From NCBI RefSeq assembly GCF_900128975.1, contig NZ_FQVC01000001.1, forward strand, positions 392,469 through 456,468: a stretch of DNA of 64,000 bases, given 5' to 3'. Shown in pieces: positions 21,751 to 29,845 of this stretch (positions are counted from its first letter, which is position 1; every line of letters begins with the position of its first letter). The notes below the pieces were generated by a model. The model saw only the letters and a list, made by a program, of their open reading frames with translations, did not search any database and was not told the DNA's origin. A program made the translations under genes and the position numbers. Origin of the DNA: Devosia limi DSM 17137. GTDB taxonomy: Bacteria > Pseudomonadota > Alphaproteobacteria > Rhizobiales > Devosiaceae.

Positions 21751-23138
21751 GCCAGATCCTGATTGGCGAAATCCTCGCCTGCCTGATGTTTGTCGGCGTC
21801 ATCGGCGTCCTGCTCATCGGCTTTCCCGTCGCCTTCTCACTCGCGGGCACGGCCCTTATCTTCGGTCTCGTCGGCTGGTTGCTCGGCGTCTACGACCCGT
21901 CCAATTACGGCTCGCTGATCGGCCGCTATATCGGCCTGATGACCAGCGAAACCCTGGTCGCGGTGCCGCTCTTCGTGTTCATGGGCGTGATGCTCGAGCG
22001 ATCCGGCATTGCCGAGCGCCTGCTCCTGACCATGGGCAAGCTCTTTGGCAATCTGCGCGGCGGGCTTGGCATCTCGGTGATTATCGTTGGCGCCATGCTG
22101 GCGGCATCGACCGGTGTGGTCGGCGCGACCGTGGTCACCATGGGCCTGATCTCGCTGCCTGCCATGCTGCGGGCCGGCTATGATCCCAAACTCGCCTCCG
22201 GCGTCATCTGCGCCTCGGGCACGCTGGGACAGATCATTCCTCCCTCGACGGTCCTGATCTTCATGGGCGACATGCTCTCGGGCATCAATGCCCAGGTGCA
22301 GATGGAAAAGGGCAATTTTGCCCCCGAACCGGTTTCGGTCGGCGCCCTGTTTGCCGGTGCGCTGGTTCCCGGTTTCCTGCTGGTCGGCCTCTACCTGGCC
22401 TGGGTCATCTTCAAGGCCGTCACCGATCCAAAATCGGCACCGGCAACGCCCGTGCCCGCGGCCGAAAAGAAGGATCTTGCCCGCGAAGTCATGGTGGCCC
22501 TGGTGCCGCCATTGGTGCTGATCATCGCCGTTCTCGGCTCGATCCTCGCCGGCATCGCCACCCCGACCGAAGCCGCTTCGGTCGGCTCGGTCGGCGCCAT
22601 GATCCTGGCGGTCGCCAACCGCAAGTTCGGCCTCGCCATCCTGCGCCAGGCGGTGATCTCGACGGCGACGATCACCTCGATGGTGTTCATCATCCTGTTC
22701 GGAGCGGCGGTGTTTTCCATCGTCTTCCGCATGATGGGCGGCGACAATCTGGTGCATGAATTCCTCAGCAACATGCCGGGCGGTGCGGTCGGCGCCACCA
22801 TCATCGTCATGTTGATCATGTTCCTGCTGGGCTTCATCCTCGACACCTTCGAGATCATCTTCATCGTCATCCCGATCACCGCGCCGGTGCTGCTGGCCCT
22901 CGGCGTCGATCCGATCTGGCTGGGTGTCGCGGTGGGGGTGAACCTGCAGACCAGCTTCCTCACCCCGCCCTTCGGCTTTGCGCTGTTTTATCTGCGTGGC
23001 GTCGCGCCGCCACGCGTGACCACCGGGATGATCTATCGGGGCGTGCTCCCCTTCGTGTTCCTGCAGATGATCGGCCTCGCGCTCCTGTTCGCGTTCCCCG
23101 GCCTGATCACCTGGCTGCCCCGGTTGATCTACAACTGA
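21747..23138 (+). CDS. dctM: TRAP transporter large permease
   Basis: A 463-residue membrane protein with about 12 helices of the DctM family, the sodium-driven channel subunit. The GTG start overlaps the dctQ stop. Family features include VPLFVFMGVMLERSGIAERLL, GTLGQIIPPSTVLIFMGDM and FLTPPFGFALFYLRG. It ends just before a strong bidirectional terminator. Confidence 0.94.
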   Translation: MSQILIGEILACLMFVGVIGVLLIGFPVAFSLAGTALIFGLVGWLLGVYDPSNYGSLIGRYIGLMTSETLVAVPLFVFMGVMLERSGIAERLLLTMGKLFGNLRGGLGISVIIVGAMLAASTGVVGATVVTMGLISLPAMLRAGYDPKLASGVICASGTLGQIIPPSTVLIFMGDMLSGINAQVQMEKGNFAPEPVSVGALFAGALVPGFLLVGLYLAWVIFKAVTDPKSAPATPVPAAEKKDLAREVMVALVPPLVLIIAVLGSILAGIATPTEAASVGSVGAMILAVANRKFGLAILRQAVISTATITSMVFIILFGAAVFSIVFRMMGGDNLVHEFLSNMPGGAVGATIIVMLIMFLLGFILDTFEIIFIVIPITAPVLLALGVDPIWLGVAVGVNLQTSFLTPPFGFALFYLRGVAPPRVTTGMIYRGVLPFVFLQMIGLALLFAFPGLITWLPRLIYN

Positions 23139-23146
23139 TCCAAAAA

Positions 23147-23177
23147 GAAAGGCCCGGGCGATAATCCCGGGCCTTTC
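23147..23177. terminator. Bidirectional intrinsic terminator between dctM and dctP
   Basis: A perfect 12-bp stem GAAAGGCCCGGG / CCCGGGCCTTTC (23147-23158 and 23166-23177) with a 7-base loop is flanked by A-rich sequence on the left. It serves the two convergent TRAP genes. Confidence 0.9.
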
Positions 23178-23197
23178 GCATTCGCGCCTGGGCGAAC

Positions 23198-24298
23198 TCA
23201 GTACTTGATGTATTTTTCGCGCGCCGCCAGATACGGCATGTCGGTCCCTTCGGTGCGGGTCCGCAGCAGGTTGAATGCCGAGATGAAGCTCTCGGCCGTT
23301 TCCTTGGTCAGCGCATCGCCGCCTTCACGGATTTCAGCGATCAGTTCCATCGAGGCCTTGGCGCCGGCTTCCAGGATTTCCTCGGGGAAGCGGCGAACCT
23401 GCACGCCATGCTCATTAACCAGCGCGTTGAGGGCGCGCGGATCATTGGCATACATGTCGGAAGCGACGTCGTCATAGGAGGCCTGGGCGCAGACCTTGAC
23501 GATCTCCTGCAGATCCGTGGGCAATTCCTGATACTTGGTCTTGCTGACAGCCACTTCGGTGGCCAGGCCCGGCTCGACGAAGCTGGGGAAGTAGTAGTTC
23601 TTGGCAATCTGGTAGAAGCCCAGCGCCAGATCGTTATAGGGACCGACAAATTCGGCGGCATCGAGCGTGCCCGACTGCAGGGCCGCAAAGATCTCGCCCG
23701 CCGCAAGATTGGTCACCGAAGCGCCCAGCTTGCTCCAGACCTGGCCACCCAGACCCGGGGTGCGGAAACGCAGCCCCTGCAGGTCGGCAACGCCGGTCAG
23801 TTCATTGCGGAACCAGCCACCAGCCTGGGTGCCGGTATCGCCGGACAGGAACCCCTGAAGGCCGAACTGGTCATAGATCTTGTCCCAGATCTGCTGGCCG
23901 CCGAGATAGCGCACCCAGGCCGTCAGCTCGCGGCTGGTCATGCCATAGGGCACGCCAGTGAAGAAGCTCAGGCCCTGGCTCTTGTTCTGCCAGTAATAGG
24001 GTGTGCCGTGGCTCATTTCGGCCGAGCCGTCGATCACCGCGTCCAGCGCCTGCAGGCCGGGGACCATTTCACCGGCGGCAAACACCTGCACATTGAGCCG
24101 GCCACCCGAGGCATTGGTGATGCGATCGGCCAGGTTCTGCGCGCCAACCCCGAGGCCGGGGAAGTTTTTGGGCCAGGTGGTGACCATGCGCCAATTGATG
24201 GTGCCCTGGGCAATGGCGGGCGTTGCGAGTGTGGTAGCCGCCGCCGCGCCAATGGCAGCGACGGATGCCGATTTGAAGAATTCACGTCTCTTCATCAC
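23198..24298 (-). CDS. dctP: TRAP transporter substrate-binding protein, TakP/FcbT1-like
   Basis: A 366-residue periplasmic binding protein. A twin-arginine-type leader (MMKRREFFKSASVAAIG, cleavage after ATPAIA) suggests folded export. WPKNFPGLGVGAQNLAD, GGWFRNELTGVADLQGLRFR and AAEFVGPYNDLALGFY are close in layout to TakP-type proteins for 2-oxo acids and the mannitol/chloroaromatic group. GGGAGG precedes the start. It faces dctQM rather than being in one operon with them, which is unusual. Confidence 0.92.
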   Translation of the reverse strand: MMKRREFFKSASVAAIGAAAATTLATPAIAQGTINWRMVTTWPKNFPGLGVGAQNLADRITNASGGRLNVQVFAAGEMVPGLQALDAVIDGSAEMSHGTPYYWQNKSQGLSFFTGVPYGMTSRELTAWVRYLGGQQIWDKIYDQFGLQGFLSGDTGTQAGGWFRNELTGVADLQGLRFRTPGLGGQVWSKLGASVTNLAAGEIFAALQSGTLDAAEFVGPYNDLALGFYQIAKNYYFPSFVEPGLATEVAVSKTKYQELPTDLQEIVKVCAQASYDDVASDMYANDPRALNALVNEHGVQVRRFPEEILEAGAKASMELIAEIREGGDALTKETAESFISAFNLLRTRTEGTDMPYLAAREKYIKY

Positions 24299-24509
24299 TT
24301 GTCAGTTTCCTCCCGTGAAGCACGGTTTTTTGTGTGCCGGCTGGCTTTTGCCAGTTGCGGCTAAACAACCAGTCCCTTGGCTGGCTGTCCAGTATCTTGT
24401 GACCGGCCCCACCCGGGCAGGATTATTTTGTGGGAGCGGGATTAATCGGGCCGCCCCGGTGTTGATCTGTGTGCAGGGGTATAACGCCCCCGCTACAGGA
24501 GGAATTTCC

Positions 24510-24902
24510 ATGAACATTCGCTTGCTCCTCGCCGGCGTTGCCGCGCTCGGTATTCTCGCCATGCCCGCCTTTGCCGAGGACTATCTGGGCGGCGCGGTCA
24601 AATCCGTCGATATCGGCGGCAAACAGGTACTGACCGACGCCAACGGCATGACCCTCTACATCTTTGACAAGGACACGGCCGGCGTCACCAATTGCTACGA
24701 CAAGTGCGCCGTCAACTGGCCGCCGCTGATGGCTGATGCCGCTGCCGCGCCGGAAGGCGATTTCAGCATTGTGGACCGCACCGACGGCACCAAGATGTGG
24801 GCCTACAAGTCCATGCCGCTGTATTTCTGGAAGGACGACAAGGCTCCGGGCGACGTGACCGGTGACGGCGTCGGCGGCGTCTGGCATCTTGCAATCGAAT
24901 AG
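24510..24902 (+). CDS. Secreted protein with COG4315 (Lipoprotein_15) repeats
   Basis: A 130-residue periplasmic protein with a signal peptide (MNIRLLLAGVAALGILAMPAFA). It has two copies of the family repeat: GMTLYIFDKDTAGVTNCYDKC-AVNWPPL and then KMWAYKSMPLYFWKDDKAPGD. AGGAGG lies 7 bases upstream. The function of the family is unknown. It precedes an ECF sigma factor by 18 bases, which suggests co-regulation. Confidence 0.88.
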   Translation: MNIRLLLAGVAALGILAMPAFAEDYLGGAVKSVDIGGKQVLTDANGMTLYIFDKDTAGVTNCYDKCAVNWPPLMADAAAAPEGDFSIVDRTDGTKMWAYKSMPLYFWKDDKAPGDVTGDGVGGVWHLAIE

Positions 24903-24920
24903 TCCGAACCGAGCGCCATC

Positions 24921-25427
24921 TTGAGCGATTTCCTCGATCAGATCGAAGCCTGCGTTCCAGCGCTGCGGCGCTATGCAAGGGCGCTGACGCGTAATGCCGA
25001 TCTGGCCGATGATCTGGTGCAGGATTGCCTGGAACGCGCCATTTCCCGGCGCGGACTGTTCCGGCCCACCGGCCCGGTCCGCGCCTGGCTCTTCACCATC
25101 TTGCTCAACCTCTATCGCAACGGACTGCGATCCTCCCGGCGGCGGGGCGAGACCGTGGCCTTTGACAGCATTGCCGAACCCTCGACCCCGGCGCCGCAGC
25201 CGGGCCATATCGCGCTGGCCGAACTGGCCCGCGCCATCGAAACCCTGCCACTCGACCAGAAGGAGGCACTGCTCTTGATCGCTCTCGAAGGCCTTTCCTA
25301 TGGCGAGGCCGCCGAAATCGTCGGGGTTCCGCTCGGCACGCTGATGTCCCGCCTCGGCCGCGCCCGCGCCGCCTTGCGCACCATGACCGGGACCAGCGCC
25401 GAGCCGCATCTGAGGACGGTCAAATGA
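24921..25427 (+). CDS. ECF-family RNA polymerase sigma factor
   Basis: A 168-residue sigma-70 factor with region 2 (ADDLVQDCLERAI) and region 4 (LSYGEAAEIVGVPLGTLMSRLGRARAAL). The start appears to be TTG at 24921; no ATG or GTG gives a full region 2. It overlaps the anti-sigma gene by four bases, so the pair is translationally coupled. Confidence 0.92.
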   Translation: MSDFLDQIEACVPALRRYARALTRNADLADDLVQDCLERAISRRGLFRPTGPVRAWLFTILLNLYRNGLRSSRRRGETVAFDSIAEPSTPAPQPGHIALAELARAIETLPLDQKEALLLIALEGLSYGEAAEIVGVPLGTLMSRLGRARAALRTMTGTSAEPHLRTVK

Positions 25428-26230
25428 GCGCCGTGCCCCAGGACACCCTGATGGCCTATGCCGACGGGCAATTGCCCGCCGATGAGATCGAGGCCGTCGA
25501 AGCCTTTCTTGCGGCCAATCCCGATGCCGCCGCCGAAGTCGCGCTGTGGCGCCGCCAGACCGACGCGATCGCGACGCTGTTCGCCCCCGTCGCTGCCGAG
25601 CCGGTGCCGGCCCGATTGCGCCCCCGTCGCCTGGCGGCAGAGATTGCCAGTCACCGCAATCGCTCGCTCGGCTGGGCCGCTGCGGCCGTGGTGCTGGTCG
25701 GGCTTGGCCTGGGCGTCGGCTGGTTCGCCCGCCCACTCTTCGAGCCCGCGCCCGGCGCCAGCACCGTGCTGATCGCCGACGCGGTCAATGCCCACAACGT
25801 CTTCATCGCCGAAAACCGCCATGCTGTCGAAGTGCCAGCCAGCGATGGCGAACACCTGACCACCTGGCTGTCCAATCGCCTCGCCACCCCGCTCGACGCC
25901 CCCGATCTCAGCGCCGAAGGCTTTACCCTCGTCGGTGGGCGGCTGCTGCCCGGCACCCACGACATTGGCGGTCGCGCCGCCCAGCTGATGTATGAAAGCC
26001 CGGCCAGCGAGCGGGTCACCGTCTATGTCACCGCCGCCCTGCCCGAGGGCCAGCCAGCCTATCAATTCGCCAATTACGACGGCGCCGAAGCCTTTTACTG
26101 GGCCAATGCCCGCATCACCTGCACCGTGGTCGGCACCCTCCCCCCCGAGCGCATGAAGGCCCTGTCGCAAGCCGTCTATCGGCAATTGACCGAGGGCGAT
26201 GTTACCGCGGCCCGGCCGTATCGGGGATAA
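25424..26230 (+). CDS. Membrane anti-sigma factor
   Basis: A 268-residue protein with an N-terminal helical anti-sigma domain (MAYADGQLPADEIEAVEAFLAANPDAAAEVALWR). A single membrane helix follows (SLGWAAAAVVLVGLGLGVGWFA, about residues 83-104) and then a periplasmic sensor domain. The HxxxCxxC zinc motif of ZAS anti-sigmas is absent. It most likely holds the adjacent sigma factor inactive until an envelope signal is sensed. Confidence 0.87.
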   Translation: MSAVPQDTLMAYADGQLPADEIEAVEAFLAANPDAAAEVALWRRQTDAIATLFAPVAAEPVPARLRPRRLAAEIASHRNRSLGWAAAAVVLVGLGLGVGWFARPLFEPAPGASTVLIADAVNAHNVFIAENRHAVEVPASDGEHLTTWLSNRLATPLDAPDLSAEGFTLVGGRLLPGTHDIGGRAAQLMYESPASERVTVYVTAALPEGQPAYQFANYDGAEAFYWANARITCTVVGTLPPERMKALSQAVYRQLTEGDVTAARPYRG

Positions 26231-26298
26231 GTGGCTTAGGGTTCGGGCCCGCCGCGCCCACGGACCACATTTGTCCACGGAGGCTACTCACCCACGGA

Positions 26299-26372
26299 GT
26301 CATTCCCGCGCAGGCGGGAATCCATTCTGACTTCAAGCGCCAAGAGTGGATTCCCGCCTGCGCGGGAATGAC
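26299..26372. repeat. Large perfect hairpin (26-bp arms) between convergent genes
   Basis: The arms 26299-26324 and 26347-26372 are exact inverted copies with a 22-base spacer; the core is CATTCCCGCGCAGGCGGGAA. Each arm is itself a small palindrome. It lies between the anti-sigma gene and the hydroxy-acid oxidase gene and can terminate both, although no U-run follows. The core recurs at 4394-4413. Confidence 0.85.
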
Positions 26373-26396
26373 CCGGTGGGTGGATGGAAGCGGAGC

Positions 26397-27578
26397 TCAG
26401 CCCCGCCTCGGTGCGTTCCGCGGCGGGATGTCATTCGAATAGATATTGTGCAGGCCGACATTGGCGATGTCGCGCTCGCCGCAGAGGGCCATTGTCGTGT
26501 CGAGTTCCTTGCGGATGATTTCGAGGGCCCGGGTCACGCCGGCTTCGCCGCCTGCCCCCAGCCCATAGAGCATGGCGCGGCCGATAAAGGTGCCCCTGGC
26601 GCCCAGCGCCAGGGCCTTGAGCACGTCCTGGCCGCTGCGGATGCCGCTATCGAGATAGACTTCGGTGCGCGAGCCGATGGCGTCGATGATTTCGGGCAGC
26701 ACGCGAATGGTGGAGGGCGCGCCGTCGAGCTGGCGGCCGCCATGATTGGAGACGATCACCGCATCGGCGCCATGATCCACCGCCTGACGGGCGTCATCGG
26801 CATCGAGCACGCCCTTGACGATGACCTTGCCGCCAAAACGCTCCTTGACCCAGGCCACGTCCTTCCAGCTCAGCGTCGGATCGAACTGCGAGGCGGTCCA
26901 GGCCGAGAGCGAGGCCAGGTCATGGTCGCCATCGACATGGCCGACAATGTTGCGGAAGGTGTGGCGCCTGGTGCCCAGCATGCCCAGGCACCAGCCCGGG
27001 TGCTGCATCATCTGCCAGAGGCTATAGGCGTTGAACTTGGGCGGGGTGGCGAGCCCGTTATGGATGTCCTTGTGGCGTTGCCCCAGGATCTGCAGGTCCA
27101 TGGTCAGCACCAGCGCCGAGCAATTGGCGGCCTTGGCCCGGTCGATCAGCCGTTCGATGAACTTGCGGTCGCGCATCACATAGAGCTGGAACCAGAATGG
27201 CGCGCTGGTATTCTCGGCAATGTCCTCGATAGAGCAGACGCTCATGGTCGAGAGGGTGAAGGGAATGCCGAATTTCTCGGCCGCCTTTGCCGCCTTGATC
27301 TCCCCATCGGCAACCTGCATGCCGCCCGTGGCTGCCGGGGCGATCGCCACCGGCATGGCAATGGTCTTGCCCAGCATCTGCGTCTTGAGGTTGCGGCCCT
27401 CAAGGTTCACCGCCACTTTCTGGTTCAGCTTGATCTTGGCGAAATCGCTCTCGTTCTCGCGATAGGTGCTTTCGGTATAGCTGCCCGAATCCGCATATTC
27501 GAAGAACATCTTGGGCACCCGGCACCGGGCGCGGGCCATCAATTCTTCGATTGTCAGAATAGTGTCGAGTGAGGACAT
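26397..27578 (-). CDS. FMN-dependent alpha-hydroxy-acid oxidase/dehydrogenase (L-lactate type)
   Basis: A 393-residue TIM-barrel flavoprotein that oxidises L-2-hydroxy acids to 2-oxo acids. The catalytic His279 and Arg282 are in SNHGGRQLDG. Lys255 (VIVKGV) and the phosphate loop DSGIRSGQDVLKALALGA are FMN ligands. L-lactate dehydrogenase (LldD-like) is the most likely activity, with glycolate or mandelate possible. A CTAACATGTTAG palindrome lies 38 bases upstream of the start, the same as at two other genes in the proposed fucose regulon. Confidence 0.88.
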   Translation of the reverse strand: MSSLDTILTIEELMARARCRVPKMFFEYADSGSYTESTYRENESDFAKIKLNQKVAVNLEGRNLKTQMLGKTIAMPVAIAPAATGGMQVADGEIKAAKAAEKFGIPFTLSTMSVCSIEDIAENTSAPFWFQLYVMRDRKFIERLIDRAKAANCSALVLTMDLQILGQRHKDIHNGLATPPKFNAYSLWQMMQHPGWCLGMLGTRRHTFRNIVGHVDGDHDLASLSAWTASQFDPTLSWKDVAWVKERFGGKVIVKGVLDADDARQAVDHGADAVIVSNHGGRQLDGAPSTIRVLPEIIDAIGSRTEVYLDSGIRSGQDVLKALALGARGTFIGRAMLYGLGAGGEAGVTRALEIIRKELDTTMALCGERDIANVGLHNIYSNDIPPRNAPRRG

Positions 27579-27615
27579 GGCCGGCGCGCTCCCAGAGAAT
27601 GCCCTGCCCTAGCAA

Positions 27616-27627
27616 CTAACATGTTAG
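27616..27627. promoter_or_regulatory. Operator-like palindrome CTAACATGTTAG, copy 1
   Basis: The perfect 12-base palindrome (14 with the flanking A and T) lies 38-49 bases upstream of the hydroxy-acid oxidase start. It matches copies at 31521-31532 and 32786-32797. The size and symmetry fit a GntR/FadR-type dimer, probably the regulator at 31534-32283. Confidence 0.75.
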
Positions 27628-27693
27628 TCGTCAATGCGGCCGCGCGCATGGATGATCGCCGCGCGTCGAGGGACGGGCGGGTGAACGTGCTCG

Positions 27694-27735
27694 GCACTTC
27701 CAAACGGAAGTGCTGGCACTTCCAAACGGAAGTGC
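27694..27735. repeat. Two tandem copies of a 20-bp palindrome
   Basis: GCACTTCCAAACGGAAGTGC occurs at 27694-27713 and again at 27716-27735, separated by two bases. Each has 8-bp arms and an AAAC centre. They start a gene-free stretch and could be protein-binding sites or a REP-like element. They are too few and too short for a CRISPR. Confidence 0.8.
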
Positions 27736-28661
27736 TGGGCATTTCGCCCCGCTTGCTGCGGGGATGGCGAGACCTTGGTCTCGATGCGGTAGTCGCAATG
27801 GAATGAAACCAGGGTCTCGCCATCGCGCCGGTATTTTTTGCGGGACCGAACCAGGGGCGGCGGTTTTTCAGCCGATACTGACGGTGTCGCCCACCGGGAA
27901 AGGACGACCCCAACCCCACCGGCATTCCCCGCACCGACCGTTCGTCGCGACCGCGCAGTAGAAGTGCGGGAATGGGGGCAAGAAGGCGCAAGGGGGGAAA
28001 GAAGGGGAAAAAGTTTGGGGGGGAAGGTGGGGGTTGGGGAAGGCACACCCCGCACGCTCTCGCCTCGCGACAACCGCAGCACCCCCACCCCGGCCCTCCC
28101 CTCAAGGGGGAGGGGACGCAGACTGAGGGGGCGGTTTTGGGGGAGACCGACGCGGTGCCGCCACACACACCGCGTCATCCCGGCTTTCGCCGGGATGACG
28201 GCTGGTGGGCCTGGTTTGGTAACCCCCTCACAAGGGGGTGAGGCCGGCCGACGGATTAATGACGAATTTGCAGTCATCTCCCTCCCCCTTGAGGGGAGGG
28301 ATCAAGGGTGGGGGTGCTGTGCGCTCCACACACTCCCGCCTCGCGACAATCGCAGCACCCCCACCCTGACCCTCCCCCTCGAGGGGGAGGGGACGCAGAC
28401 TGAGGGGGCGGTTTTGGGGGTGGGCGCCGACGGCGTTGAGGACCTGGTTTGGTGACCCCACCCCCACAAGCGGGAGAGGCCGGCCGACGGATTGACGACG
28501 GCGGACAGGGTGGCGATTGGGTTGAGCATGCGGGAGGGGACGCGCCGCGCCCACGGCGTCACCCGACTGATGCCGGCCGGTGGGTGGGGAAGCACCGTGC
28601 GGCGGCGCCATTGCCAGCGGCGCGCGCCTGGCCTAGGACTGCCGGTTTTGGGGGATAAGAT
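27736..28661. repeat. Gene-free repeat block with duplicated modules
   Basis: No convincing gene is seen in ~930 bases. Module A at 28061-28143 (CGCCTCGCGACAA... to GGCGGTTTTGGGGG) is repeated almost exactly at 28337-28420. Module C at 28211-28264 (CTGGTTTGGT... to GGCCGGCCGACGGATT) is repeated at 28444-28500. The order A-C-A'-C' shows a tandem duplication of a composite element. A further hairpin, TCATCCCGGCTTTCGCCGGG, is near 28174-28193. Confidence 0.75.
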
Positions 28662-28853
28662 ATGGCGTGGCGCGATAAGCCGAAGGCAGACAGGTATGGC
28701 GACATCGGCGCGTTCGTGGGCCTGCTGGTCGCCGTTATCATTGCCCAGACATTCGCCGGTGGCGGCGAGTTCTGGATGCGCATTGTGATCTATGTCCTAG
28801 GCATGATGGCTGGCCGGTTCGGCGGGCGTTGGATTGGACAGCGGCAAAGCTGA
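28662..28853 (+). CDS. Small membrane protein, unknown
   Basis: A 63-residue protein with two hydrophobic helices (IGAFVGLLVAVIIAQTF and MRIVIYVLGMMAGRFGG) and a basic C-terminus. GGGGGAT precedes the ATG. I do not recognise a family. It stands between the repeat block and the lactonase gene and may be co-transcribed with the latter. Confidence 0.55.
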   Translation: MAWRDKPKADRYGDIGAFVGLLVAVIIAQTFAGGGEFWMRIVIYVLGMMAGRFGGRWIGQRQS

Positions 28854-28922
28854 CGCCCATTGGCTGAGACTTGCCTTCGCGCTCCCCCTGCCCTCAAATG
28901 CCGGCTTCGGGGGGAAGACAGC

Positions 28923-29825
28923 ATGACGGCCATTGAGGTAATCGACACCGCCTTTGCGCAACTGGTGCGGCCCGATGCGGTGCTGGAGCGCCATTACGAC
29001 CAATGCCTGTGGGCCGAGGGGCCGGTATGGTTTGGCGATGGCGGCTATCTGGTCTGGTCCGATATTCCCAATAACCGCCTGCTGCGTTTCGTGCCGGGGT
29101 TGGGGGTTTCCGATTTCCGCAGCCCCTCCAATTTCGTCAATGGCAATTATCGCGACCTGAGCGGGCGGCTGCTGTCCTGCTCGCACGGGGCGCGGGCGCT
29201 GCTGCGGACCGAGCCGGATGGCAGTGTGACCACGCTGGTCGATCGCTATCTGGGCAAGCGGCTCAATTCCCCCAATGACCTGGTGGTCAAGTCCGACGGC
29301 ACCATCTGGTTCACCGATCCACCCTACGGCATTCTGAGCGATTACGAGGGCTACCAGTCCGAGCAGGAACAGGACGGCTGCTATGTCTATCGCTTCGATC
29401 CGGCGGATGGTTCACTCAGCGTCGTCGCCGATGACTTCGCCAAGCCCAATGGGCTGGCATTTTCACCGGACGAGTCAACGCTCTACATCTCCGATACCGG
29501 GCGCAGCCATGATCCCGACTGGCCCAGCCATATCCGCGCCTTTGCGGTCGACGGTAAACGGCTGAGCCAGCCTCGGGTGTTCGCCGATATCGATCACGGC
29601 CTGCCCGATGGCTTCCGCCTCGATGCGGCAGGCAATGTCTGGACCAGCACCGGCATTGGCGTGAACGTCTATAATTCCGCCGGCGCCCTGCTGGGCCGCA
29701 TCCGCACCGGCGACAAGACGTCCAACGTGACCTTTGGCGGGCCCGGGCGGAACAGGCTCTACATCACCGCCAGCAAGTGCCTCTATTCAATCCCGGTGCT
29801 GGCGACAGGCGTGCAGCGGCCCTGA
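28923..29825 (+). CDS. SMP-30/gluconolactonase family sugar lactonase
   Basis: A 300-residue six-bladed propeller that hydrolyses aldonolactones with a divalent metal. Expected metal ligands are visible: Glu in CLWAEGPVWF, Asn in LNSPNDLVVKSDG, and Asp in KPNGLAFSPDESTLYISD. Given the neighbours, the substrate may be L-fucono- or a related lactone; this is inference. It converges on the UxaA-family gene with a 20-base gap. Confidence 0.88.
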   Translation: MTAIEVIDTAFAQLVRPDAVLERHYDQCLWAEGPVWFGDGGYLVWSDIPNNRLLRFVPGLGVSDFRSPSNFVNGNYRDLSGRLLSCSHGARALLRTEPDGSVTTLVDRYLGKRLNSPNDLVVKSDGTIWFTDPPYGILSDYEGYQSEQEQDGCYVYRFDPADGSLSVVADDFAKPNGLAFSPDESTLYISDTGRSHDPDWPSHIRAFAVDGKRLSQPRVFADIDHGLPDGFRLDAAGNVWTSTGIGVNVYNSAGALLGRIRTGDKTSNVTFGGPGRNRLYITASKCLYSIPVLATGVQRP

Positions 29826-29845
29826 AAGAGGCGTGGACAGCGCGA

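Noticed and set aside
24423..25736. Large leftward frame over the sigma factor region
   Set aside because: The rightward genes have clear domains, ribosome sites and overlaps; the leftward frame has none.
27694..27735. CRISPR array
   Set aside because: There are only two palindromic units with a two-base spacer and no cas genes.
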